64,000 bases of DNA from Rhizobium deserti. Lineage in GTDB: Bacteria > Pseudomonadota > Alphaproteobacteria > Rhizobiales > Rhizobiaceae. Below are positions 46,951-55,981 of the stretch, one piece after another (positions within the stretch are counted from its first letter, which is position 1; each line of letters starts with the position of its first letter). Below the pieces are notes generated by a model, which worked only from the letters and a program-made list of their open reading frames with translations, was not told the origin of the DNA and searched no databases. The stretch lies in contig NZ_SMTL01000002.1 of assembly GCF_004358025.1 (NCBI RefSeq), forward strand, positions 248,001-312,000, given 5' to 3'. Made by a program: the position numbers and the translations under genes.

Positions 46951-47841
46951 ATGGCTTCCGTTGCCACGCTTATTGCCCATCCGTCAAATCCTGTTCTAGA
47001 TCCCAGCCTTGGCGAACAGGCTGCGGCGACGATCGAGGCATCGGGGCTCTACTGGCTCGCGGACGGGATCGCCTGCGACCTTGCCCTTCGCGATGGCACG
47101 GATCTCGGCGCGGCCGAGGCACGGCTGCGGGATCTGCTCGGCGATCTGCCGGTCGACCTCGTGCTTCAGGAGGCCGAAACGCGCCGCAAGAAAATCCTCA
47201 TCGCCGACATGGATTCCACCATGATCGGCCAGGAGTGCATCGATGAACTGGCAGACGTCGTTGGGCTTAAGGATCAGGTCTCTGCCATTACCGCGCGTGC
47301 CATGAACGGCGAGATCGCTTTCGAGCCGGCTTTGCGCGAACGCGTCGCGCTTCTGAAAGGGTTGCCGATCACCGTGGTCGACGATGTCATTGCCAAGCGT
47401 ATTACGCTGACCTCGGGCGGGCCGGAACTGATCGCCACCATGAAGGCCAAGGGCTTTTACACCGCGCTGGTATCGGGAGGCTTCACCGTGTTCACCCAAC
47501 GCATCGCGGCAATGCTGGGCTTTGACGAAAACCGCGCCAATATCCTCGTCGAAAAGGACGGTGTTCTGACAGGTGAAGTGGCCGAGCCGATCCTCGGGAA
47601 GCAGGCAAAGGTGGATGCTTTGACCGAGATCGCCACAAGACTGGGGACTTCACCACAGGAGGCGATGGCGGTCGGCGACGGGGCCAACGACCTTGGCATG
47701 CTGGGCATTGCAGGATCGGGAGTCGCGCTTCATGCCAAGCCAGCCGTCGCTGCTCAGGCGAGAATGCGGATCGACCATGGCGATCTGACTGCGCTTCTGT
47801 ACATTCAGGGCTATCGCAAGACGGATTTCGTGACACCATGA
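46951..47841 (+). CDS. serB: Phosphoserine phosphatase
   Basis: 296 residues of a HAD enzyme that dephosphorylates phosphoserine, the last step of serine synthesis. The nucleophile motif IADMDSTMIGQECIDELAD lies near residue 88, motif II in VSGGFTVFTQRIA, motif III lysine in GKQAKVDAL and motif IV in VGDGANDLGMLGIAG. An N-terminal extension of about 80 residues precedes the HAD core, as in other SerB. AAGG, inside miaA, lies before the ATG. The stop overlaps the downstream acetyltransferase as ATGA. Confidence 0.95.
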   Translation: MASVATLIAHPSNPVLDPSLGEQAAATIEASGLYWLADGIACDLALRDGTDLGAAEARLRDLLGDLPVDLVLQEAETRRKKILIADMDSTMIGQECIDELADVVGLKDQVSAITARAMNGEIAFEPALRERVALLKGLPITVVDDVIAKRITLTSGGPELIATMKAKGFYTALVSGGFTVFTQRIAAMLGFDENRANILVEKDGVLTGEVAEPILGKQAKVDALTEIATRLGTSPQEAMAVGDGANDLGMLGIAGSGVALHAKPAVAAQARMRIDHGDLTALLYIQGYRKTDFVTP

Positions 47842-48446
47842 CGGACGGGATGCCGACCGAGCGCAGGATCATCCTCGAAACTCGACGCCTGGTCATCCGC
47901 AACTGGCTGGCTTCCGACCGCGATCTCTTCCGGGAAATCAATGCGGATCCCAAAGTGATGGAATTCTTTCCGTTTCGCCGCAGCCCCGAAGAAGCCGATG
48001 CCTTTCTCGGCAGGCTCAACGGCATGATCAGCGACACTGGTCTTGGCTTCTACGCGCTTGAACTGAAGGCGACGCGCGAGCCGATCGGCTTCTGCGGCCT
48101 GTCGCTGGCCAATATGCCCTCCGTCTTCCCGGCAGAAACCGTGGAAACCGGTTGGCGGCTGGCGACGCGCTTTTGGGGGATGGGCTATGCCACCGAAGCT
48201 GCCCGCGCGCTGCTGGACTTCGGCTTCGGCGAAAAAGGCATCAAGGCGGTGGTCTCGTTCGCAGTCGCCGAAAACCAGCGCTCCACCGCCGTCATGAAGC
48301 GCCTAGGCCTTCATCGTATCCCGCATCTCGACTTCGAACATCCCCGCGTGCCCGACAGCCACCCGCATCTGAAGCACCATTTGGTTTACGCCGTCACGCA
48401 GGACGAATGGAAGCGGCAGGCCGCCCACCGCGGCCCGCCAGCCTAA
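47838..48446 (+). CDS. GNAT-family N-acetyltransferase (RimJ/RimL-like)
   Basis: 202 residues. LETRRLVIRNWLASDRDLF at the start is the RimJ/RimL-like pattern, and GWRLATRFWGMGYATEAARALLDFGF includes the acetyl-CoA-binding RxxGxG/A variant. AENQRSTAVMKRLGLHRI is the conserved C-terminal motif. These proteins acetylate ribosomal proteins, small amines or drugs; the target here is unknown. It starts as ATGA over the serB stop, so it is co-translated with serB, though no functional link is evident. It ends four bases before the convergent degP stop. Confidence 0.87.
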   Translation: MTDGMPTERRIILETRRLVIRNWLASDRDLFREINADPKVMEFFPFRRSPEEADAFLGRLNGMISDTGLGFYALELKATREPIGFCGLSLANMPSVFPAETVETGWRLATRFWGMGYATEAARALLDFGFGEKGIKAVVSFAVAENQRSTAVMKRLGLHRIPHLDFEHPRVPDSHPHLKHHLVYAVTQDEWKRQAAHRGPPA

Positions 48447-48449
48447 AGT

Positions 48450-50120
48450 CTATTCGAGTGGCAGTGCCACGAAGCGCAGATTGCCGGCCTTATCCGCGAC
48501 CATGAGATGGGCATTGCGACGCCCCTCGCCCTTGAGCGCCTCGACCTTTGCCACCAGGTCGGCAGGATTGTCGACGAAGTCCTGCGCCACCTCGACAACC
48601 ACCTCGCCCTCCTTCAAACCCTTTCCTGCGGCAACCGAACCGGCCTCGATCTTGGTGACGACCACGCCTTCGACGCTTTCGCTGATGCCGAAGCTCTTGC
48701 GGCGCTCGTCATCGAGCACCGCAAGCGTCATTCCGAAGGCAGCCGCCGGTGCCTGGCTCTTTTCGCCGCCTTGGCCGCCCTGCGAGCCATTATCCGACGT
48801 GTCGTTGTCGGGTCCCATATCGTCGCCCTTGCCTTCCGGTAGGTTGGGCTTGTCGGCCTCGTCGTCCGCCTCGGCTTTATCCTGCAGCTGACCAAGCGTC
48901 ACCTTGACCTTCTGCTCCTTGCCGTCGCGCAGGACGACCGCTTCAGCTTCCTTGCCGACCGGGCTCTCCGCGACAATCCGAGGCAGATCACGCATTTCGT
49001 TGATCGGCTGCCCGGCAAAGCTGAGGATGACATCCCCGGCCTTGATCTCGCCCTTCTTGATTGGCCCCTCGGCCACCACACCAGACACCAGAGCGCCACG
49101 CGCCCGGTCGAGACCGAGGCTGGATGCCACGTCTTCCGTCACCGGCTGGATCCGTACACCCAACCATCCGCGCCGGGTTTCGCCGAACTCGATCAGCTGA
49201 TGCACGACGTTTTCCGCCAGCTCAGTGGGGACCGAAAATCCAATGCCGATTGAACCGCCCGAAGGCGAGATGATCGCCGTGTTGATGCCGATCACCTCGC
49301 CGCGCATGTTGAACAGCGGTCCGCCGGAATTACCCTTGTTGATCGCAGCATCCGTCTGGATGAAATTGTCGTATGGTCCGGCGTTGATGTTGCGGCCGCG
49401 TGCCGAAATAATGCCCAGCGACACCGATCCGCCAAGGCCGAACGGGTTGCCGATCGCCATCACCCAGTCGCCGATCCGCATCTTGCGCGAATCACCGAAG
49501 GGAACAGCCTTCAACGGCGCCTTCGGCTCCACCTTCAGCACCGAAAGATCTGTCTTCGTATCCGTCCCGACCAGCTTGGCCTTCAGCTTGGTTCCGTTCG
49601 GAAAGATCACCTCGATATCGTCCGCGCCCTCGATGACGTGATTGTTGGTGACCACGAAACCCGAGGCATCGATGACGAACCCGGAGCCGAGCGACGACAC
49701 CTTCTGGTTGCGGCCCTGATTGCTCTTGTCGTCGAAGAAATCGTCGAAGAATTCCTCGAATGGAGATCCCTGCTGGATCTGCGGCTGGGGACCTGCCCCC
49801 TCGTCCTTGACGCTTTGCGATGTGGAAATGTTGACGACTGCGTCCAGCAACCCTTCCGCGAGGTCCGATATCGGCGCCGGGCCGGCTGGACCGCCGGGAT
49901 TGACGGGAGCAGGCGAAGTGATGGTCGGGGCCGACGGCGGCGGCGCGGGCAACATGGCTGCCGGAGGAGCAGGAGCCGCGCCCTGCGCAGGCGCGGGCGA
50001 AGGCGCTGGCGATTGTGGCACGGGCGCCTGGGCGATCGCGTGCAGGGGAGCAGCGAGCACGGCAAGGCTTACGCCCAGCGCCAGGAGGCGCTTGCGGGAC
50101 GATCGGGTCGAATGGGCCAT
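48450..50120 (-). CDS. degP: DegP/HtrA-family periplasmic serine protease
   Basis: 556 residues. A signal peptide (residues 1-30, ending HAIAQA) is followed by a Pro/Ala-rich linker (31-85), then the trypsin-like domain with the triad His161 (TNNHVIEG), Asp191 (TDLSVLKV) and Ser265 (NKGNSGGPLF), and two PDZ domains (from about 320 and about 475). It degrades or refolds damaged periplasmic proteins. An acidic, Gly/Ser-rich segment (DNDTSDNGSQGGQGGEKSQ) splits the PDZ domains. It is downstream of hflKC on the same strand but a terminator lies between, so it needs its own promoter. Confidence 0.93.
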   Translation of the reverse strand: MAHSTRSSRKRLLALGVSLAVLAAPLHAIAQAPVPQSPAPSPAPAQGAAPAPPAAMLPAPPPSAPTITSPAPVNPGGPAGPAPISDLAEGLLDAVVNISTSQSVKDEGAGPQPQIQQGSPFEEFFDDFFDDKSNQGRNQKVSSLGSGFVIDASGFVVTNNHVIEGADDIEVIFPNGTKLKAKLVGTDTKTDLSVLKVEPKAPLKAVPFGDSRKMRIGDWVMAIGNPFGLGGSVSLGIISARGRNINAGPYDNFIQTDAAINKGNSGGPLFNMRGEVIGINTAIISPSGGSIGIGFSVPTELAENVVHQLIEFGETRRGWLGVRIQPVTEDVASSLGLDRARGALVSGVVAEGPIKKGEIKAGDVILSFAGQPINEMRDLPRIVAESPVGKEAEAVVLRDGKEQKVKVTLGQLQDKAEADDEADKPNLPEGKGDDMGPDNDTSDNGSQGGQGGEKSQAPAAAFGMTLAVLDDERRKSFGISESVEGVVVTKIEAGSVAAGKGLKEGEVVVEVAQDFVDNPADLVAKVEALKGEGRRNAHLMVADKAGNLRFVALPLE

Positions 50121-50300
50121 AGGGCATCCTCGCTGTTGATTTCTTGGGGCGCTGGCCGAGCCATCACCAGCCGCCCGCACGGTGCATTCGAACCGCGGAA
50201 TCGGGCGGAGTTTCGGCAACAAGCATAAGACGTAACGACCGGGCGAGAAATTACCTTTTCGTGACGCAGGCGTATGCACAGCTTTTGCCTCTTGAAAGAC

Positions 50301-50331
50301 AAAATAAAGACGGGGCAGATCGCCTGCCCCG
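50301..50331 (-). terminator. Terminator between hflC and degP
   Basis: On the minus strand CGGGGCAG and CTGCCCCG (50311-50318 with 50324-50331) form an 8-bp stem with a five-base loop. It is followed by TCTTTATTTTG, 16 bases past the hflC stop. Confidence 0.78.
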
Positions 50332-50346
50332 CCTACGCTTCGATTG

Positions 50347-51306
50347 TCAGTTGCCCGGTGCAGCCGGCGCTGCGGCAGCAGGCGGCGCAGCCCCGGGAGC
50401 AGGAGTAGCGGTGCCAGCCGGCGGCGCACCGTCCGACGAGTTGAAGAACCGGAAGAACTCGGAGTTCGGCGACAGGACCATGGTCGTGCCATTGTCGGCA
50501 AGCGACGCGACGTAAGCCCGCATCGAGCGGTAGAACTCGAAGAAGGCCGGATCCCGCTGGAAGGCTTCGCCGAAGATCTTGTTGCGCTCGGCGTCGCCCT
50601 GGCCGCGCATGATTTCCGAGTCCCGCTGGGCTTCGGACACCAGTTCGACCACCTGGCGGTCGGCAATCGCCCGCCGCCTCTGGCCCTGCTCGTTACCGCG
50701 TGCGCGGATCAGCTCCGCTTCCGCGAGACGCTCGGCCTTCATACGCTGGAATGTCTGCTGCGAGACTTCCTGGGTCAGGTCGGTGCGACGGATGCGCACG
50801 TCCCGGATCGACAGGCCGAGCGTTTCTGCCGCCGTATTGAGGTCGGCCCGCACTTCCTGCATCATCGACGCGCGTTCATCGGAAAGTGCCGAATCGAAGT
50901 TGCGCAGGCCGTAGACCCGGCGCAAGGCTGCGTCCAGGCGGGTGCGCAAACGCGATTCAGCCGATTCGCGATCGCCGGAGACCGTTTCGCGGAACAGCCG
51001 TGGATCGTTGATCGAATAAACCACGAAGGCGTCGACTTCATAGAAGGCACCGCCGCGAACCTGGACGCGGATATTGTCGAGGTCGAAACGCAGCGCCCGG
51101 TCTTCGATATACTGGACCCGGTCGGCATCGAGGAAGCTGAAGGGCAGCTTGAAGTAGATGCCGGGCTCGCGCTTGACGTCCTGGATCTGACCGAAACGGA
51201 CGACGATCGCCTGCTCCCTTTCATTGACCACGAAAACGGATGAATAGACCAGCACGAGAATGATCGCGAGACCGATCAGGAATGCGGGGAGTCGGTTGGA
51301 GATCAT
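50347..51306 (-). CDS. hflC: HflC, FtsH-protease modulator
   Basis: 319 residues. An N-terminal signal anchor (LPAFLIGLAIILVLVYSSVFVV) is followed by the SPFH/prohibitin domain (NEREQAIVVRFGQIQDVKREPGIYFKLPF) and a coiled coil rich in Glu, Arg and Gln (about 170-250, ending RAYVASLADNGT). The last 25 residues are a Pro/Ala tail. With HflK it forms the large membrane cage around FtsH that limits turnover of membrane proteins. Start ATG overlaps the hflK stop as ATGA, ensuring equal synthesis. Confidence 0.95.
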   Translation of the reverse strand: MISNRLPAFLIGLAIILVLVYSSVFVVNEREQAIVVRFGQIQDVKREPGIYFKLPFSFLDADRVQYIEDRALRFDLDNIRVQVRGGAFYEVDAFVVYSINDPRLFRETVSGDRESAESRLRTRLDAALRRVYGLRNFDSALSDERASMMQEVRADLNTAAETLGLSIRDVRIRRTDLTQEVSQQTFQRMKAERLAEAELIRARGNEQGQRRRAIADRQVVELVSEAQRDSEIMRGQGDAERNKIFGEAFQRDPAFFEFYRSMRAYVASLADNGTTMVLSPNSEFFRFFNSSDGAPPAGTATPAPGAAPPAAAAPAAPGN

Positions 51307-52406
51307 CGGTTAGCTCCCTGCGGCTGAGCCGGTTGCATCCGGTTGATTTCGTTGAGCGGCAGATAAGGAACCACACCCTGTTTGTCGTCGATGATCACCT
51401 TGTTGGAGCTCTTGAAGACTGCTTCCATAGTTTCCAGGAAGATGCGCCGGCGCGTTACTTCGGGCGCGTTCGCATATTCGTTATAGATGGAAATGAAGCG
51501 CTGCGCCTCGCCGTTCGCCTCGTTGACGACGCGGTCCTTGTAGGCGGATGCTTCTTCGCGCACCTGAGCCGCCTGGCCGCGAGCCTGTCCGAGCTTCTGG
51601 TTGGCGTACTGGTTGGCTTCTTCGACGAAACGATCTTCGTCCTGTTCGGCGCGCTGCACTTCCTCGAAGGCGTCGGCAACTTCGCGAGGCGGAGCCGCGT
51701 CCTCGATCGGCACGGCATTGATGGAAATGCCCGAGCCGTATGTGTCCATCGTACCCTGAATGATGCCGCGGACCTCGGTCGAGATGTCTTCGCGATTGTC
51801 GCGGAAAATATCCTGCGCCGGACGCCGGCCAACCACTTCGCGCATGGCGCTTTCGGCCACTTGCTGCAGCGTCGAGGCTGGCGTTTCCAGCCTGAACAGA
51901 TAGGCCTTCGGATCCGTCACGGTGAACAACACGGAAAACTGGACGTTGACGATGTTCTGATCGCCCGTCAGCATCCAGCCGGCATTCGAGTTCGAGCCCC
52001 GCGCTGCGCCGATATTCTGCTGCTGCTCCGTCACCTTGGTGATTTCCACGGACTCCAGAGGCCAGAAATGAAAATGTAAGCCCGGCATGGAGATTTCGTC
52101 TTTCGGTCGGCCGAAGCGCAATTCGACGCCTCTTTCGTCCGGCTGGACGGTATAGATCGACTGGAAAGCCAGAAAGGCAAGAATGACCAGGATCACCACG
52201 GCAAAGGCGCCGCCGTTGAAACCGCCGGGCATGACGCCTCTCAGGCGGTCCTGGCTGCGCCGGATAATGTCCTCGATATCAGGTGGGCCGCCATTGCCCC
52301 CGCCGCCGCGCGGGCGGTTCGGTCCTTGTCCCCACGGACCTTGATTATTGCCGCCGCCACCGCCGCCGCCCCAAGGGCCGCCGCCATTCTGATTGCTCCA
52401 GGGCAT
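51303..52406 (-). CDS. hflK: HflK, FtsH-protease modulator
   Basis: 367 residues. The N-terminal 45 residues are a Gly/Asn/Pro-rich disordered region (three runs of glycine), typical of HflK. Then come a membrane anchor (GGAFAVVILVILAFLAFQSIYTV), the SPFH domain (VQPDERGVELRFGRP) and a long coiled coil (about 240-320). Operon order is hflK-hflC. ATG 52406 follows AGAGG; a TTG lies one codon earlier. The folA gene ends 139 bases upstream on the same strand. Confidence 0.95.
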   Translation of the reverse strand: MPWSNQNGGGPWGGGGGGGNNQGPWGQGPNRPRGGGGNGGPPDIEDIIRRSQDRLRGVMPGGFNGGAFAVVILVILAFLAFQSIYTVQPDERGVELRFGRPKDEISMPGLHFHFWPLESVEITKVTEQQQNIGAARGSNSNAGWMLTGDQNIVNVQFSVLFTVTDPKAYLFRLETPASTLQQVAESAMREVVGRRPAQDIFRDNREDISTEVRGIIQGTMDTYGSGISINAVPIEDAAPPREVADAFEEVQRAEQDEDRFVEEANQYANQKLGQARGQAAQVREEASAYKDRVVNEANGEAQRFISIYNEYANAPEVTRRRIFLETMEAVFKSSNKVIIDDKQGVVPYLPLNEINRMQPAQPQGANR

Positions 52407-52544
52407 CAAAACCTCTTTGTTAGTACTTCTCCCATGCCGTGACCCTGCCTTGTACCGGCGGTCTGGCCTTTGCCGTTATAGGTATCAGAAGAGCGGCTTT
52501 CAACGCGGCCTCAATAACTTCCCGTTGTTTGGTAACGAAATATC

Positions 52545-53072
52545 TCAGTTTGTCGCAGTACGACGGCTGTAGACGGCGAAGCGGGTCGGATAACTGTCTT
52601 TCTCCCCCGCCGGCACGAGCAGCTCTTCCTGCTTTTCGAAGACGTCTGGGTCGATGCCAGGGAAGAAAGTATCGCCATCTGCAATGTCGGCTTCAACATG
52701 CGTGATATACAGGCGATCGGCGCTGGTGATCGCCTGGGCATAGATTTGCCCACCTCCGAGAATGGCGATTTCCGATGCCCCGGTCTCGGCAGCGATCCGC
52801 TGCGCCTTTCCGAGTGCGTCATCCAGCGAACTAGCCAAGCTCACGTCCGGAATTGCAAGATCGGCATTGCGGGTCACGACCACGTGCGGGCGGCCTGGAA
52901 GCGGCTTGCCGCCAAACGAGTCGAGGGTCTTGCGGCCGACGATCACCGGTTTTCCCAAGGTCATCGCCTTGAACCGCTTCAGGTCTGTCGACAGGCGCCA
53001 AGGCATGTCTCCATCCCGACCGATGACACTATTTCGCGATACGGCAACGAAGATCGCGACAGGTACGGTCAT
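52545..53072 (-). CDS. folA: Dihydrofolate reductase
   Basis: 175 residues. Seen: IFVAVSRNSVIGRDGDMPWRLSTDLKRFKAMTLGKPVIVGRKT with the catalytic Asp, then ILGGGQIYAQAI (NADPH site) and the YITHVEADIADGDTFFP end. It regenerates tetrahydrofolate, which ThyA consumes as a reductant. The ATG overlaps the thyA stop by one base (TGATG), so the two are translationally coupled. Confidence 0.95.
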   Translation of the reverse strand: MTVPVAIFVAVSRNSVIGRDGDMPWRLSTDLKRFKAMTLGKPVIVGRKTLDSFGGKPLPGRPHVVVTRNADLAIPDVSLASSLDDALGKAQRIAAETGASEIAILGGGQIYAQAITSADRLYITHVEADIADGDTFFPGIDPDVFEKQEELLVPAGEKDSYPTRFAVYSRRTATN

Positions 53073-53866
53073 CAAACCGCCACCGCCGCCCGGATATGCG
53101 GATCGGCCTCATAGCCTTCAAGTGTAAAATCTTCGAACCGGAACCCGAATATGTCCTTAACCTGTGGATTGATGATCATTTTCGGCAAGGTTTTCGGCGT
53201 GCGGGAGAGCTGCAGCTTGGCCTGCTCGAAGTGATCCGAATAGATGTGGGTATCACCGAGCGTATGAACGAAGTCGCCCGGCTCGAGCCCGACCACCTGC
53301 GCCACCATCATCGTCAGCAGCGCATAGGAGGCGATATTGAAGGGCACGCCCAGGAACGTATCCCCTGACCGCTGGTACAGCTGACATGACAGCTTGCCCT
53401 GCGCCACATAGAACTGGAAAAGGCAGTGACAGGGTGGCAGCGCCATCTCGTCGACGAGCGCCGGGTTCCAGGCGGAAACGATGTGCCGCCGCGAGTTTGG
53501 ATTGGTTTTCAAGCCCTCAATCAGCTGCGCGATCTGGTCCACGTGACGGCCGTCCGGTGCCGGCCAGGAGCGCCACTGATAGCCGTAGACCGGACCGAGC
53601 TCGCCGTTTTCATCAGCCCATTCATCCCAGATCGACACGCCATTTTCCTTGAGGTAGGCGATATTCGTGTCGCCCCTCAGAAACCACAGCAGTTCGTGGA
53701 TGATCGACTTCAGATGCAGCTTCTTGGTGGTCAGCACCGGAAAGCCCCGCGAAAGGTCGTAGCGCATCTGGTAACCGAAGACGGACCGAGTCCCCTTGCC
53801 GGTGCGGTCGCCACGGTCGATGCCGCTGTCCATGACATGCTGGAGAAGGTCGAGATACTGCTTCAT
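53072..53866 (-). CDS. thyA: Thymidylate synthase
   Basis: 264 residues, exactly the standard length. It methylates dUMP to dTMP using methylene-tetrahydrofolate. Seen: [15 protein letters not shown]-like [29 protein letters not shown], the catalytic cysteine in [37 protein letters not shown] and the FHTL-like [15 protein letters not shown]. folA follows directly, the two forming a dTMP/folate cycle operon. An epimerase gene ends 107 bases upstream on the same strand. Confidence 0.97.
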   Translation of the reverse strand: MKQYLDLLQHVMDSGIDRGDRTGKGTRSVFGYQMRYDLSRGFPVLTTKKLHLKSIIHELLWFLRGDTNIAYLKENGVSIWDEWADENGELGPVYGYQWRSWPAPDGRHVDQIAQLIEGLKTNPNSRRHIVSAWNPALVDEMALPPCHCLFQFYVAQGKLSCQLYQRSGDTFLGVPFNIASYALLTMMVAQVVGLEPGDFVHTLGDTHIYSDHFEQAKLQLSRTPKTLPKMIINPQVKDIFGFRFEDFTLEGYEADPHIRAAVAV

Positions 53867-53973
53867 TGGGCTTGCCGCGATTCCTAGGTGATTGAACTAC
53901 ATAATAGCACGGATCATTCCAGCCAACCGCAGCACTCGGTTTTCCCCGCGCTTTCGCAACCGGGACCTTCCCC

Positions 53974-54867
53974 TCAATCCGGCACGTGATCGCGCCAGTT
54001 ATGCTTCTCGGTGAAACCGAGGACCTCACGGATCTTGCGGTTGCTGATCGGCGCTTCGAATTCGGCCAGATCGGCGGTAATCTGCGTGCCGGGTGCCCAG
54101 CGCTCCAGGAAAGCCCGGGTCGGCTCCCGCGCCGTAATCGTGTCATTGACCGCATTGAAGATCTGGAAGCCAAGCCCGTCCGTTTCGACGCAGCGATGAA
54201 CGATCTGGCCCAGATCACGGGCGTCAATATAGCTCCAGGCATTGCGCTTGCGAGACGGCGGATCCGCCAGAAAGGTCGGGAACATGCGGTAATCTTCGGG
54301 CGAGATGACATTGCCGATCCGCAAGGCGTAGATATCGGCGCCAAAGCGCATGGAAAAGGCGCGCGCCGTCTTCTCGTTGACGACTTTCGACAGGCCGTAG
54401 CTGTCCATCGGGTCGACGTCATACTCCTCCGTCAGCGGAAAGCTGTGATAGTCCTTGTCGCCCTCGGCAAAGCAGACGCCATAGGTCGTCTCGCTGGACG
54501 CGATGATCACCTTGGCGATGCCGAGCTTCATCGCCGCCTCGATGACATTGTAGGTGGAGACGACATTGGCCTGGAACGTCGAATTGTCAGGGCGCATCAG
54601 GATGCGCGGCACGGCGGCGAAATGCACGACCGCATCAACGGGCGCCGGGCCTTCACCACTTTCGAGGCCTTGGAAATCGAAATGCATGGAAAGCGCGTTG
54701 AACGTCTCGCCGCTGTCCCTGAGGTCGGTAATCAAGGTGTTGACGCCGGGGCAATCGAGCGGCACCAGGTCCAGGTTGAAGACCTGATGCCCTTGTTCGA
54801 CGAGATAGGGCACTACATGCCGTCCTGCCTTGCCGCTGCCGCCGGTGAATACGATCCGCTTGCCCAA
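53974..54867 (-). CDS. NAD-dependent epimerase/dehydratase family protein
   Basis: About 297 residues of an extended SDR. The cofactor motif is GGSGKAGRHVVPYLVEQGH (TGxxGxxG with Lys for Phe in the variant loop), and the catalytic groups lie in IIASSETTYG and MDSYGLSKVVNE (YxxxK). DAVVHFAAVPRI is the nucleotide-binding wall typical of UDP-sugar epimerases. The sugar substrate is not identified. TTG 54867 is preferred because GAGAGGC lies before it; ATG 54891 lacks a ribosome site. It is divergent from the tmRNA gene. Confidence 0.8.
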   Translation of the reverse strand: MGKRIVFTGGSGKAGRHVVPYLVEQGHQVFNLDLVPLDCPGVNTLITDLRDSGETFNALSMHFDFQGLESGEGPAPVDAVVHFAAVPRILMRPDNSTFQANVVSTYNVIEAAMKLGIAKVIIASSETTYGVCFAEGDKDYHSFPLTEEYDVDPMDSYGLSKVVNEKTARAFSMRFGADIYALRIGNVISPEDYRMFPTFLADPPSRKRNAWSYIDARDLGQIVHRCVETDGLGFQIFNAVNDTITAREPTRAFLERWAPGTQITADLAEFEAPISNRKIREVLGFTEKHNWRDHVPD

Positions 54868-54983
54868 TTCTGCCTCTCTAGCTCGTGTCATAGCCGCGGG
54901 CTCGTGCCTCTGGCTGCTGTAGCTTAGATAGCGGCACCAGGCCGCTTCGCCAGAGACTTGCTCAAGGAATAAAATTTCCGCCC

Positions 54984-55012
54984 CTTTTCATCAGAAGGCA
55001 AAGCGCCTATAT
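54984..55012 (+). promoter_or_regulatory. Promoter of tmRNA gene
   Basis: CTTTTC (-35), a 17-base spacer and CTATAT (-10) match the alphaproteobacterial housekeeping promoter pattern. The predicted start is near 55019, just before the hairpin that begins the permuted tmRNA. Confidence 0.6.
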
Positions 55013-55018
55013 CAGCCT

Positions 55019-55345
55019 TGCCGGACATCTGTCCGGCTATGGCGATAAATGGTCGGTGTAATAAGCCTATTGGACCCGGGGGCGGTACCCGGCGCCTCCA
55101 CCAAAAACCGGTTGGTCTTCGGACCGGCTTTTGATGGGGGCGAAATAGGATCGACAAGGGTGTAAAGATCGTACTTTTGCTCGGCATGATACCGCCGTTA
55201 TCGGGTCAAAAAGTGTAGTTGCAAACGACAACAACGCTAAGGGTTATGCTCTCGCTGCCTAATGGCGGTGCGGGAAATCCGAACTAAGTCCTTAGGGTTA
55301 GCCCCTTAAGGCGGGGTCCGAAGGCACCTGGCAACAGAAGCCTTC
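55019..55345 (+). ncRNA. ssrA: Circularly permuted, two-piece tmRNA (SsrA)
   Basis: The acceptor piece comes first: a hairpin at 55020-55037, a T-arm (CCGGG-7-CCCGG, 55075-55092) and the encoded 3' end ...GCCTCCACCA finishing at 55103. A 32-base spacer with a UUCG hairpin (55104-55135) follows and should be cut out. The coding piece starts at 55136 with GGGGGCG, which pairs perfectly (seven pairs, one G-U) with CGCCTCC at 55093-55099. It carries the D-like loop, the tag frame at 55221-55262 and pseudoknot-like repeats to about 55345. The outer ends are estimates. Order and structure are those of alphaproteobacterial permuted tmRNA. Confidence 0.93.
55221..55262 (+). other. SsrA proteolysis tag reading frame
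   Basis: Translation resumes at GCA (55221) and gives ANDNNAKGYALAA, then TAA at 55260-55262. The tag has the usual AND start (SspB-binding side) and the LAA end recognised by ClpXP. sspB lies 200 bases downstream. Confidence 0.95.
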
Positions 55346-55464
55346 ACCTTCGTCTTCCAGTCGAATACTATAAGCCTGACTCGATCCCGAAGCGGGCTTC
55401 ACCGCTGGGGACGCAGATGGCATAAACCGTCTCTTTTAGACGAAGATTGGAAAGACAGGACCGC

Positions 55465-55968
55465 ATGGGGCAGGATCACATCCGTTACGATATTCTGGCG
55501 CAGGACGCCCTTCGTGGTGTTATCCGCAAGGTTTTGTCCGAAGTTGCGGCGACCGGCCGGCTGCCGGGGGATCACCATTTCTTCATCACCTTCCTGACCG
55601 GCGCACCGGGCGTGCGGATCTCGCAGCATCTGAAGTCCAAATATCCCGAACAGATGACGATCGTCGTCCAGCACCAGTTCTGGGACCTCAAGGTCAACGA
55701 AACCCAGTTCGAAATCGGCCTTTCCTTTTCCGACACTCCGGAACGCCTGGTCGTTCCCTTCAACACCATTCGCGGCTTCTACGATCCATCGGTGAACTTC
55801 GAGCTGGAATTCGAAGTTCCGCTTTCCGAGGAAGAAGATGCCGGGGCGGAAATCACCGCGATCCCGATCGAAAGCGTTGCCAAGCCTGCTGAGTCCCAGG
55901 CCGACAACGGCGAGGAAAAGAAGCCGGCATCCGTCGTCTCCTTGGACTCGTTCCGCAAGAAGCAGTAG
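55465..55968 (+). CDS. sspB: SspB, ClpXP adaptor for SsrA-tagged proteins (alpha type)
   Basis: 167 residues. The substrate-binding domain covers about residues 5-120 (HHFFITFLTGAPGVRISQHLKSKYPEQMTIVVQHQFWDLKV is the tag-binding core). A flexible acidic linker follows, and the C-terminal tail VVSLDSFRKKQ is the short module that docks on the ClpX N-domain. SspB delivers ssrA-tagged peptides to ClpXP. The tmRNA gene that makes those tags ends about 120 bases upstream. ATG 55465 has AGGA upstream; an upstream TTG is in frame. Confidence 0.93.
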   Translation: MGQDHIRYDILAQDALRGVIRKVLSEVAATGRLPGDHHFFITFLTGAPGVRISQHLKSKYPEQMTIVVQHQFWDLKVNETQFEIGLSFSDTPERLVVPFNTIRGFYDPSVNFELEFEVPLSEEEDAGAEITAIPIESVAKPAESQADNGEEKKPASVVSLDSFRKKQ

Positions 55969-55981
55969 CTGGAATTCGTCG

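Noticed and set aside
55104..55135. UUCG hairpin read as an intrinsic terminator
   Set aside because: It lies between the CCA end and the GGGGGCG start of the permuted tmRNA, so it is the spacer removed in processing.
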